NCBI GenBank assembly: GCA_001724245.1
Contig: MEDX01000058.1
Location: forward strand, 1-25,687
Direction: 5' to 3'
DNA length: 25,687 nucleotides
From: Fonticula-like sp. SCN 57-25
Taxonomy: Eukaryota > Nucleariida > Rotosphaerida
Shown: positions 1-8,679 of the stretch, piece by piece
Numbering within the stretch: position 1 is the first letter of the stretch
How the letters are laid out: every line of letters begins with the position of its first letter
Notes under the pieces: model-generated
The model's input: only the letters and a program-made list of their open reading frames with translations
Told to the model about the DNA's origin: nothing
Database searches by the model: none
Made by a program: the position numbers and the translations under genes

Positions 1-36
1 AACCTAAACAATTACCTAAAAGCTACTAGCACTAAC

Positions 37-477
37 CTAGAATGGATATACTTGCCGCAGATGGCAGCTACTAGAACATTCGCTTGCGCATCTCTGTTGA
101 TCCTTGTCAGCTATCGATGTGGAAGAATCTGATTGGTCGATGCAAACTGACAAATCTGTCAAATCAACTGGCGGCTGTCCTATAGCCCTACACGTCCAAG
201 GAATCTTAAGAGCCTCAGCTTCACAAACCTGCAATTAAGTCAGTTCGGGTCCAGGCACAGTAGACTGGAGATACTGTACGTACGTGAGCCTCGTCGAATT
301 CTGGTTTACCTCGATCTTTTTTTTTGCCAGCCGCCACGAATGTACCTAGCGGCAATCATCTTGCACTATGTCAGCCGCATCACATTAACGCAGTCCATTC
401 TCTCCTTCCGCTTCCAGGAAAGACCACGGGACAACCACTTTCACCAACGCGGCTTCCTACCCCATCGTGATCATCAT
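37..477 (-). pseudogene. Dead copy of the header-module gene family (copy A)
   Basis: This is a relic of the same gene as the intact copy at 2266-2947. The start codon (475-477) and the following codons align with that copy, but codon 7 is a TAG (457-459) where the intact copy has CAG, and two further in-frame stops follow in exon 1. The intron is still recognisable at 229-283 (55 nt, GTACGT donor, CTGAC branch site, GCAG acceptor), at the same place as intron 1 of the other copies. Exon 2 continues from 228 leftwards with a diverged but open frame that ends at 37. Decay is by substitution and small indels. No functional product is expected from exon 1. A downstream start in the exon 2 frame cannot be excluded but has no support. 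Confidence 0.75.
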
Positions 478-1010
478 CGTAGGAGACACCTCACGCACGC
501 ACACGCGAAAGAAAAAACGGGCGGCAAAGCGCAGCATGGCAGATTGACATTAATTGCGTTTTCCCGCGCACTTTTTCCGGATAAGGGCAAACGGGTTGCG
601 CGTTCGAATCCCGCAAACGCACGGACACTTTTGATTGGCTGGCAAATCATCTTGACGAAATCGCATGCGATTTTTTGTCCGAGGACCTCTTTTCTTCGTG
701 TGCCCACAGCTCTGTCAAATAATTTTAAAACGCAAAACCCTTGATAGGGCCAAAAGTTCTCACGGTTCTCTATGTTCTGTGAACGTTTCAAGCAACGCGC
801 AGGTAATTTGGTGAAGCGCGGGGCGCCCAAACTTTAGGTGGACAGAACGCGGGCGTTAATCCTACGTGGCAGTGCAGTACCCGCATTCTCATGCTTTCTT
901 GTTACAATTCAATTTATTTGTTAAGCAGTTGGGTTGGTTATACTGCGCCCGTTGGTATGAATACAGGTTGAACATTACAAGCAAACAAAATTAATACACA
1001 ATTATCAATA
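478..1010. other. Intergenic segment between relic A and gene B, with CCAAT-type box
   Basis: There is no convincing gene here. On the minus strand this is the 5' flank of relic A and the 3' flank of gene B. An ATTGG (CCAAT on the minus strand) lies at 634-638, about 157 bp upstream of the dead start. The duplicate flank at 2948-3484 keeps the same box at 3099-3103. A minus-strand open frame (474-830) is partly shared with the duplicate but shows no coding signature of its own. Confidence 0.5.
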
Positions 1011-1857
1011 TTAGCGATACGAGGAATTTAAAATATACGTGTAACAACAATGAAAACAAGGTTCCAAATTCATAAAGTCTTCTTCGTCATGTATCTCATC
1101 CGCAAAAAAACATCCTTTTTCCATATGAAAAAGACTCCCCTTTTTCGTCTTGTACCATATGATTGGCTTTTCGCTCTTCCGCGATTTCCTAGCTGTTCCT
1201 TCATCAACCACGCGTCGCTCCTCAGCACCCTCGGTAAACCCGTGGGGGGACAGGCGGGAGAAACACTGCGACTCAGAAAAAGAGAGCGCGTTGTATAGCC
1301 GAGCTCCACGTTTAGAGCGATGCACGAGGCCCGCTGGCGGCGCTGGGGAATCGCACAGCAGGGCAGGCCCAACCACGCGCGAAAACGGGGACGTCGTTCC
1401 ACTGACCGTCAAGTTATTACGAGCTACAGGTTCTGAAATCTGAAGACCTCTAAAGTTATGGAGAAGTGCCCTTTCTAGTGCGGCAGTTAGCAAGGGTTAC
1501 GTATGGTCCGTTATGGACGAAAAAGAACAGGTGCCGGCCGTACCCAACCTTTCCAAATCGTAGTAATCAACTTCGACCGACAATACACCGTCTTCGTCCA
1601 TGAGGTCCTGTAGCCACTTATCCCTAGTCAACTCCGAAAGAGAGCCGGGTTTCCTTACCTGAGGTCCAAAGGTCAGTTTTAAAGTGGCCAAGGTACTGTC
1701 AGTAGATGCGCACATGGAGGTAGTTTATGTCACACCTGCCATCCTCCCAGGTACTCGATATATGCTCGACAATGTCTTGTACTGCCGAATTAGCCGGAAA
1801 ATCCTTTACACCATCCTCTTTTGAAAGGTCGGGAAACGTCCACTGGACGCGGATCAT
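1011..1857 (-). CDS. Header-module protein with cysteine-motif tail (copy B)
   Basis: Unrecognised protein of 240 aa in three exons: 1714-1857, 1544-1658 and 1011-1474. Introns at 1659-1713 (55 nt, GTGCGC, CTGAC branch) and 1475-1543 (69 nt, GTACGG, CTAAC branch) both keep frame. Residues 1-86 are the header shared by all family members: a V-x-W-x-F strand, a helix of the type VQDIVEHI, then LHVRK and a DEDGVLSVEVDYYDL segment. Residues 87-240 are a tail whose last 54 residues carry W-Y-K-T-K-K-G followed by H203, C208, C226, C229 and C230, a spacing reminiscent of small Ada-type zinc sites. The start at 1857 is chosen because copies D and E begin there; an in-frame ATG at 1884 would add nine residues. 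A CCAAT box lies at 1925-1929. Neighbours are other family members. The function is unknown. Confidence 0.65.
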
Positions 1858-2265
1858 CGTTGGTGTGCCAGTCGCCGGTGTCATACGTCATACACGTCGG
1901 CTGATCAAAACTGGTAATCACCTGATTGGTCCTCGTGAAATTTACAAATTAGAAGAAATTGAGTCGTGCATCCTTGCACAACCCAAACGGACGAATAATA
2001 CTGTATGCCATAAACAAATTATGATAATGCGTATGAGCGCGTCACTTGTTTGGGGAGCTGGCGTCCAGTGAGCGTTACCTGTATGTTACCACTATGAGGC
2101 CATGGGCCGAGCGGGGCCTCCCGGAGGAAAGAGAAAAGCATAATTATATTTATTATCATGGATGAAAGAGCTGGTACACTCGTGGCAGCGTTGACCTGGG
2201 GAGTCTGGAAAAACGCTTAGGATCCAAAGGACCAGCGGCTTTCATTCCGCTCGTCCTTGAGACCC
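1858..2265. promoter_or_regulatory. Upstream region of gene B and 3' flank of gene C
   Basis: On the minus strand the ATTGG at 1925-1929 gives a CCAAT element about 70 bp upstream of the gene B start. Copy E has the same element at nearly the same distance (4901-4905). No gene is seen between 1885 and 2265; the left part is AT-rich. Confidence 0.4.
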
Positions 2266-2947
2266 TTAGCGGTTCTCCAGTTGCTTCAGGTATAAGTCGC
2301 CCTTGCGCGACTTATACACCTCCACAACAACGCTGGCCACAGAGATTGCCAGGCTGAGGATGCCACCTGCAACCTGCCAACCAACGGCAACCTCAAAATA
2401 AAAAAAGAAAATCGCGAGAAGGTGCAGACCGGACCTGGTCAGCCCCAGCATCGCAAAGACAATTGGAAAGCCTTCCAAATGCCTTTGGACGCCGGCGAGC
2501 CACAGGGTCGGCGCCATCAGCCACACGCGGTAGCCGGGGAAAAGCGGGCCCTACTTTGAAGGTTAGTATGGTTACCTGGAAAGCAACAAAAAGGGTATCG
2601 CACCACACGGCAGACGTCAATGGAAAGCGCCACCTTTCCATCGTCGCCCACGAGGTTCTTGAGCGGAACCTGAAGCGGCAACTCGAAGCGAGCCCCGACT
2701 TCTCGAACCTACAATTCTAAAGTCAGATCCGGCTCTGGCACAGTGATCTGGAGATACGCACGTGAAACTCGTCAAACTCCGGTTTCTCTTGTTCAGCCGG
2801 CCAACCGACGCTACGGATGTACTTGATGACATCCTCCACCGTATCAGCGGCCTCAAACGCACGCTTACCATTACGTCCCCCTTCCGCAAAGGACCACGAG
2901 ACAGCCACTTTCACCAACGCGGCTTCCTGCCCCTCCGTGATCTTCAT
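2266..2947 (-). CDS. Header-module protein with C-terminal membrane tail (copy C)
   Basis: Unrecognised protein of 191 aa in three exons: 2762-2947, 2604-2708 and 2266-2550. Introns at 2709-2761 (53 nt, GTGCGT, CTGAC branch) and 2551-2603 (53 nt, GTGCGA, TACTAAC branch) are both phase 0. Residues 1-97 are the shared header: a V-S-W-S-F strand, the helix TVEDVIKYI, FHVREVG, and a GDDGKVALSIDV segment that aligns with the exon 2 module of copies B, D and E. Exon 3 is unrelated to the B/D tail. It encodes about 94 residues with two hydrophobic segments, one around GLHLLAIFFFYFEVAVGW and one around AGGILSLAISVASVVVEVY, then a short charged end. A membrane-anchored product is inferred. A CCAAT box (3099-3103) lies about 150 bp upstream. 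This is the intact counterpart of relic A for the header. Confidence 0.6.
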
Positions 2948-3484
2948 CGTAGGAACACCTCACGCAAGCACACACGAAAGGCTGAAAGCAAAATGGCGGC
3001 AAAGCGTAATGCGGCAGATTGTCATTTATTGCGTTTTCCCGCGCACTTTTTACCGATTAGGGCAAACGGGTTGCGCGTCAAACGCACGGACACTTTTGAT
3101 TGGCTGGCAAATCATCTTGACGAAATCGCATGCGATTTTTCGTCCGAGGACCTCTTTTCTTCGTGTGCCCACAGCTCTATCAAATAATTTACAAACGCAA
3201 AACCCTTGATAGGGCCAAAAGTTCTCATGGTACTCTATGTCCTGTACACGTTTCAAGCAGCGCGCAGGTAACTTGGTGAAGCGCGGGGCGCTCAAACTTT
3301 AAGTGGAGGACGCTACGTGGAATTGCAGTACATTGTGCAGTACAATCGTGCAGTACCCGCATTCTCATGCTTTTTCGTTACAATTCCTCAATTTATTTGT
3401 TAAGCAGTTGGGTTGGTTATACTGCGCCCATTGGTATGAATGCACGTTGAACATTACAAGCAAACAAATACACATTTGTCGATA
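2948..3484. other. Intergenic segment between genes C and D
   Basis: Upstream flank of gene C and downstream flank of gene D, duplicated from 478-1010. It holds the ATTGG box at 3099-3103. No gene is supported; the 81-codon minus-strand frame at 3050-3295 is the duplicate of the frame at 474-830. Confidence 0.45.
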
Positions 3485-4333
3485 TTAACGATACGAAGAC
3501 GATAAAATATACCAATAACAACAACGAAGACAAGGTTTTAAATTCATAAAGTCTTCTTCGTCATGTATCTCATCTGCAAGATAACATCCCTTTTCCATAT
3601 GAAAGAGACCCCCCTTCTTCGTCTTGTACCATATGATCGGTTTTTCGCTCTTCCCCGCTTTCCTACTAGTTGTTCCTTCATCAGCCACGTTTCGCTCCTT
3701 ATGAGAACTCTCTGAAAACTCGTGGGGTGGCAGGCGAGAAAAACAATGTGACTCAGAAAATGGGAGCGCATAGTATTGCCGAGCTCCACGTCCAGAGCGG
3801 CGCACGAGACCCGCGGGCGGCGCTGGAGAATCATACTGTTGGGCAGGCCCAAGCATGCGAGACAACGGGGACGTCGTTCCACTGACCATCGGCCCCGGGT
3901 TGCTACGAGCTACAGGTTCAGAAATTTGAAGACCTCTAAAGTTATGGAAAAGTGCCCTTTCTAGTGTGTCAGTTAGCAAGGGTTACGTATGGACGAAAAA
4001 GATCAGGTGCCGGCCGTACCCAACCTTGCGAAGTCGTAGTAATCAACATCAAGCGACACTACCCCGTCGTCGTCCACGAGGTCCCGTAACAGTTTATTCC
4101 TACGCAACTCCGAGAGAGAACCGCGTTTTCTAACCTGAGGTCCAAAGGTCAGTTTTAAAGTCGCCAAGGTACTGTCAGTAGATGCGCACATGGAGGTAGT
4201 TTTTGTCACATCTGCCATCCTCCCAGGTGCTCGATAGATGCCTGAAAATGCAGTGTACTGCCGCGTCAGCCGGAAAATCCTTCACGCCGTCCTCTTTTGC
4301 AAGGTCGGGAAACGTCCAGTGGACGCGGATCAT
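3485..4333 (-). CDS. Header-module protein with cysteine-motif tail (copy D)
   Basis: Unrecognised protein of 244 aa in three exons: 4190-4333, 4020-4134 and 3485-3960. Introns are at 4135-4189 (55 nt, GTGCGC) and 3961-4019 (59 nt, GTACGG, CTAAC branch). Exon 1 and exon 2 have exactly the same lengths (144 and 115 nt) as in copies B and E. Against copy B, the last 54 residues match at 46 positions, including H207, C212, C230, C233 and C234, while the middle of the tail is much more diverged and differs by in-frame indels. That pattern is what selection on the protein would leave. Its 5' flank is not the usual promoter: 49 bp upstream of the start lies the stop of copy E, and no CCAAT box is seen. 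Expression may therefore depend on the neighbour. The function is unknown. Confidence 0.65.
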
Positions 4334-4345
4334 CGTTGGTGCGGT

Positions 4346-4417
4346 TACCAAAGTCGCCGTCGAGTTTTGACGAGCTACAGGTTTAGAAACCTCTCAAGTT
4401 CTGTACATGTGGCTTTT
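4346..4417 (-). pseudogene. Remnant of the cysteine-motif tail exon
   Basis: About 70 bp matching the first part of exon 3 of copies B and D. It includes the branch site and acceptor just to its right (4418-4437) and the segment that encodes NFRGLQISEPVA in the intact copies. A deletion of about 8 nt within it breaks the frame, and the rest of the tail exon is missing. It is joined directly to the 5' side of copy D. Confidence 0.7.
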
Positions 4418-4839
4418 CTAGCGTGATAGTTAGCAAGGCTTATGAAAGGAGGAAAAGTCTAAAAAAGAACAGGTGCTGCGGTGCGGCGCTCCGGCGAGGT
4501 GCCGTACCCAACCTATCCAAATCGTAGTAATCAATTTCGAACGACAGAACACCGTCGTCGTCCACGAGGTCCCGTAGCCGCCTATTCCTAGTCAACTCCC
4601 AGAAAGAACCGGGTTTCCTGACCTGAGGTCCACCGGACCACCGTCCAATGGTCAGTTCCAAAGTGGTCGGCCGCGGTCGGTCAGTCGATGCGCACGTGAA
4701 GGTGTTTCATGTCACATCTGCCATCCTCCCAGAGGCTCGAAAGATGCTCGACAATATTATGCACCGACGCATTCGCCGGAAAATCCTTCTCGCCGTCCTT
4801 TCCCTCCCCTTTTGTGAACGTCCAGCGGACGCGGATCAT
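4383..4839 (-). CDS. Tail-less header-module protein (copy E, truncated)
   Basis: Predicted 97-aa product in three exons: 4696-4839, 4508-4622 and 4383-4417. Introns are at 4623-4695 (73 nt, GTGCGC) and 4418-4507 (90 nt, GTACGG, CTAAC branch). Both header exons are intact and equal in length to copies B and D, ending in a DDDGVLSFEIDYYDL segment. The tail exon is cut short: after 11 residues a stop (4383-4385) appears because of a small deletion in the tail remnant. The product would be little more than the header domain. It could be a functional stand-alone header or a decaying gene. Upstream, an ATTGG box at 4901-4905 matches the promoter position of copy B. Confidence 0.5.
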
Positions 4840-5120
4840 GTCACCATTGTTGGCGCATTCAAGAGGGTGCAGGATGGTGACTAGCCGAGCCAGCCACCTG
4901 ATTGGTCAATCCAATTTTACAAACTTTCAGCCTTCTATAAGACGATGCGGCGCGGTATTAAGCAGCAAATGAGCAGTTTGGCGAAGCGGATATGATATGT
5001 TTGTATATATTGGATAGTTTACAGTGTTACAAAGCAGAGAATGAGCAAAAAAGAAGCAAATAATGGCCGCTAAACTGAAAGATACATGAGCTAATACCAA
5101 GTCTTGAAAGAGCAAGAATG
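4840..5120. promoter_or_regulatory. Upstream region of copy E and 3' flank of the WD40/SAM gene
   Basis: It contains the CCAAT-type element at 4901-4905, about 65 bp upstream of the copy E start, followed by AT-rich DNA. No gene is seen. Confidence 0.4.
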
Positions 5121-7313
5121 CTATTCAAAGGCTTGGCTCTCCATTGTGTTTGATCCGTTCCAATGCGCAACCCACGTGCCTTTAGCGCCGTCCACCTCCG
5201 CTCTCTTGGCGTGAATCAGTCGAATAAACTTTGATGCAGCCGACGCCGCTAGCTTCCTGTTACTTGCTTCCACGACTCGCAGCGGCAACAGCGAGCAGAG
5301 CGCCGCGCCATGCCAGCCAGCATTTGCAAGGGAGGCATATGCGCTACCCAAAGACTTGATCCATGCTGTAGTCTCGCCTACTGTCCATGACAAAACACTG
5401 TCTTTTGGAGGTTCAAATGCAGGGCCGTCCCCGAGCTTGTGCTGAGCAATATAGCCGCGAAGTTGCAGGGCGGCCGCGTCATTGTACGAGACGCCGCACT
5501 CCATCGCCTGATCGACATTAAAGAGCGTGAGTGATTCGCCGTCAACTTCCTCCAAATTCGAGATCAGCTTTCCCATTCCAATGTCAAAGAGCCATTCGCG
5601 GAATGTCTCGCCTTTCAGGTCGGCCAAACCGGTAACAGAGAGGCAATCCGTCAAGCTGTCAATTGACTGGGTGCACTCATGAATGATGCCCCGCAAAACT
5701 TCATGGCGCTCCATTAATTTGGAAAGGTTTTTGGTCTGTTCAACGTAGGCATTCGTTCGCAGCTTTTTGAGGTTTGCATTTTCGACCGCAACTATAAAAT
5801 GATTAGCTCTCAAGCATCGAGTATCGTTTCAAGCACGTACGCTTTGACTCGAGGTCCTTGATAGATGCCTTCAGCGCTACCTCGCGTTGCATCTCGTCGC
5901 GTAGCTTGCCATCCAGCGAGTCCAACCTGGGCTTGATATCGCCAGCTTCATTGAGCGCGTCCTCCAATCGCCCGCGAACGCTCGTGTATGAATTTGGCTT
6001 GTACGGCCGCGTTGTCCAATGGTCAATCTGGCCGTTATCAAGACCAACGAGGATGTTGCCCGAAAGTGCGTGGTAAGCGAGCGAGAATGGCTACAATCCA
6101 CCGTGTGAGCATCGCGTGGTAAGAAAGACGAAGGGTACCATTGCTGAGCATGGGTAGGTTGCAGTTTGCGCTCCGTCGCGAACGCGATATACAGCAAGAG
6201 TCGAGCTGTCAAACATTCCAACAACAATATGGGACTCGTCGCCAAGAAAGACAGCGCCAGTAAAGTCGCCGGTCTGTTGGACGGTCATGGTGGGAGAGGA
6301 AGGCCACGCTGTCCCATTGAGAGGGGCTTTCCAAATAGTGACGGTTTCGGCGCTTGTGACCACGAGCATGCGGCTCGAGGGGCTGAAGGAAATGCATTGG
6401 ATCTAGTCAAATAAGCAACTCAAATCGAAGGTGAAAAGCGCACTTTGGCAGAATGATTTTGGAGGCGAGCAAATAGAGTCCACTGTCCATTATTTGCTCT
6501 ATAAATAGAAGAATGTCCATTTTCGCACCCAGCAGCCAAGAAATGACCGTCCGGGGAAAAGGCGATGCTGCTCACCTAACAAGCACGTGAGGACAGGAGA
6601 CGCGGAGAGCAAAAAGCGTACATAATGCGGCAGCCCTGAAATTGTTTGGACGACAGCGAAATTCTTGCCAAGATCCAAAAGCGTCAATGATTGATCCGCC
6701 CCACCAATGGCGAGCACTCCATTCGGACTAAATGCAGCAGCATAAAGCTACAGAGATGGCAATTTCTTTAGCACGAGACAATAATGATTCTTGCCGCGCA
6801 CCTGTATCCCAGAGTGGTACGGCCTCGCATGCGTTTGCTTGTTTGATATTTGCTCGATGGTACCTTGGCCAGACACACCAATGGCGGTTTTCCCATCCGG
6901 CGACCAAGCGATACAATTCAACTAAAAGATCGTGTGTGAATTGAGGGCGAACACACAGATAGGCACAGCGCTCGCACAGCATAGTGGCATTGCGGGTTGT
7001 AAATAAATGCCTGAGAAGCGACATCAATGATGCCTAAAAAGCCGCTGCTGCTACCTGTGGCAACAAATTTTCCGTCAGGCGAGAGGGCAATGCAGGTGCC
7101 TTCCGCCGGTTGCTGGAGGCGTCGGGCCGGCGATACTCGTAAACCAACGCGCGCCTGGGCGGCGGCGGCCCGGAAGGAGGCGGCCCGTTTGGGCGCATGA
7201 TGATGCCCATATTGCGCCTGGTGTGCCTAGAAAAAACAGGTCAAAAACGTATGATAATAACTAATACATACATCACCATCAAAGGTCCCTTTTTTCGTCA
7301 GCGTGAACGCCAT
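5121..7313 (-). CDS. WD40 repeat / coiled-coil / SAM-domain protein
   Basis: Predicted 617-aa protein in eight exons: 7272-7313, 6978-7226, 6802-6921, 6622-6747, 6444-6575, 6139-6402, 5841-6090 and 5121-5791. The seven introns are 41-56 nt. Splicing is forced by repeated motifs falling in different raw frames: LSPDGKFVATG, AWSPDGK, AFSPNGVLAIGGAD, IAFSPDGHFLAAG and ISFSPSSRMLVV. These mark WD40 blades over residues of about 60-350. A charged coiled-coil region follows (about 360-440), then a SAM-like domain (TFREWLFDIGMGKLI, about 457-510). A second, weaker SAM-like stretch (VLSWTVGETTAWIKSLG) lies near the C-terminus. SAM and WD40 domains are both protein-interaction modules, so a scaffold role is inferred. 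I do not recognise a named orthologue. The gene is divergent from the RraA-like gene, with 119 bp between the starts. Confidence 0.8.
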
Positions 7314-7432
7314 GACACGGGGCGTCGGTCGTGTTGCAAGTTGCCAACTCCTAGAAGGCGCCGCACCGTGACTGTGCAAAACTGTTCACGTGATCCTCAC
7401 GTGATCTCATTGACGTCGTACAGTTCGCAGAG
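7314..7432. promoter_or_regulatory. Bidirectional promoter with two TCACGTGAT palindromes and a CRE-like site
   Basis: This 119-bp region separates the divergent WD40/SAM and RraA-like starts. TCACGTGAT occurs at 7386-7394 and again at 7397-7405, eleven bases apart (one helical turn), followed by TGACGTC at 7411-7417. CACGTG cores are known bHLH (Cbf1/USF-type) sites, and TGACGTC is a bZIP-type half or full CRE. Binding is inferred. Confidence 0.6.
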
Positions 7433-8159
7433 ATGGCGGACGTTTCAGCTGCTGTTGCGAGGCTCACGGAAGCGTTCTCGGCGCCTGACGTTGCCGACGC
7501 GCTGAGCAAGCTTAAAATCGACGGTTTCATTCCCGATGTGCATCTGTGGTCTCCCGAGTACTGCTCGGGCGAGACCAAGATCGTCGGTCCGGCGCACACT
7601 ATCCAGATGGGCGTGCCTGGCTGCACCCCGCAGTACAAGGGCGCGTCGCACCATGTCGACACGGCGCCCGATGGCTCGGTCATTGTCATTGCCAGCCCTG
7701 CGGGTACGTACATGCCAGTTTTTTTTTCCCTCTCTTTTCCTTGTTTTCCCCTTGCTGATCCCGATGGTAGTCAAGGGCGCGGTCTGGGGCGGACTCATGG
7801 CGACGCGCGCGGCGACCATTGGCGTGCGCGGCGTTGTCACTGACGGCCGCTGCCGTGACCTTGGCGAGCTGCGCGAGAAGAGCTTCCCCGTCTTTGCCGC
7901 CAACATCTCGTGCCACGGAAGCGGCGGCTTTGCCGTCCCGAGCACTATCGGCGAGCCCGTCGTGCTCAATGGCGTGACCGTGCAGTCGGGCAGCATCGTG
8001 ATCGCCGACATGAACGGCGTCGTTGTGATCCCGCTCGACCGCCTGGCGGACGTCATGGCAGAGTGCGAGCGCGCAAAGCCCATCGAGGAGGCGTGCATGC
8101 GCGACCTCGAGGCGGGCAAGCCGCTCGCCGAGACCTTTAAGCTGCACCGCGGCAAGTAA
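7433..8159 (+). CDS. RraA-like aldolase/decarboxylase family protein
   Basis: A 219-aa protein in two exons (7433-7703 and 7771-8159), with a 67-nt intron that has a GTACGT donor and a GTAG acceptor. It belongs to the family of RraA-like proteins and 4-hydroxy-4-methyl-2-oxoglutarate/4-carboxy-4-hydroxy-2-oxoadipate aldolases. These are metal-dependent class II pyruvate aldolases that also decarboxylate oxaloacetate; the yeast member is the YER010C type. Visible signatures are GGLMATRAA (97-105) and GVVTDGRCRD (111-120), whose R119-D120 pair is the conserved substrate/metal-binding Arg-Asp, and a GSIVIADMNGVVVIP segment typical of the C-terminal half. Length is normal for the family. No targeting signal is obvious, so it is probably cytosolic. 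The true substrate in this organism cannot be told from sequence. Confidence 0.9.
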
Positions 8160-8679
8160 ATCGGGTCTTTATTGCTATCGCAGGATCATGTAATATCAAC
8201 GCACATAATAAAGGTCCCTGATAAGGCGCGTATCTTTTTGCTGCCGAGTAATATATTGATTGGCTCGAAACACGACCAATATTCAAAATTTTCTTTCTGC
8301 TTCCGATGCAGAAGTGAACCAGGAGTGACGATTGGCTGACCACGAGGCCACAAAAATTGGACTCTACAAGTATTGGGCGTGCTCAGGGGATTGCAGGATA
8401 GGGTTTATTAAACTGGGAATCGTTGCACAATGTATAAATAGAACAAAAATACAAACGCGGCGAGCGCGTCGGGGCTGATACAAAGAAAACGTCGTCACAT
8501 CGCAAAGCAAGCAAGGGGTACGGGCCCGTAACCGCCCCCAAGCCCACCAAAGCCCTAACAAAAAGGGGCAAAAACGAACCGGCAAAGGTCTGGGAAAACT
8601 GGAGAGCGCAAAAACCACAAAGGATATGGGAGGGGGTAAAAGTGAATAAAAACGCAGGTATAAAACTGGCAGTGCGCGT
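8160..8679. other. Convergent intergenic region with poly(A) signal
   Basis: The 3' flanks of the RraA-like gene and the CREST-type gene meet here. An AATAAA near 8206 suits the plus-strand transcript. TTTATT near 8402 (AATAAA on the minus strand) suits the other. Short frames in this stretch carry no recognisable signature. Confidence 0.5.

Larger units (their letters stand above)
230..1870. repeat. Tandem segmental duplication, unit 1
   Basis: This stretch aligns along its length with 2709-4345 at an offset of about 2,476-2,480 bp. It contains relic A, about 530 bp of shared non-coding DNA, and gene B. Similarity is visible by eye in both coding and intergenic parts, for example the shared segments near 640-720 and 3100-3180. 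Small indels separate the two units. Identity was not computed. Confidence 0.8.
2709..4345. repeat. Tandem segmental duplication, unit 2
   Basis: Duplicate of 230-1870, carrying gene C, the shared non-coding segment and gene D. Its right end coincides with a junction at about 4345, where sequence matching the tail exon of the B/D genes begins abruptly. This suggests unequal recombination between neighbouring units. Confidence 0.75.

Noticed and set aside
1-40. Telomere-like AACCTAA at the left edge
   Set aside because: It does not repeat regularly; only scattered CCTA words occur, so there is no telomeric array.
596-620. tRNA-like B box (GTTCGAATCCC) in the intergenic segment
   Set aside because: There is no A box, no cloverleaf and no 5' acceptor partner upstream. 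The duplicate unit lacks most of the motif because of a small deletion. At best it is a fossil fragment.
474-830. Minus-strand open frame shared in part with 3050-3295
   Set aside because: The shared part is explained by the segmental duplication. The two frames diverge in length, have no recognisable motif and overlap the 5' flank of the header genes.
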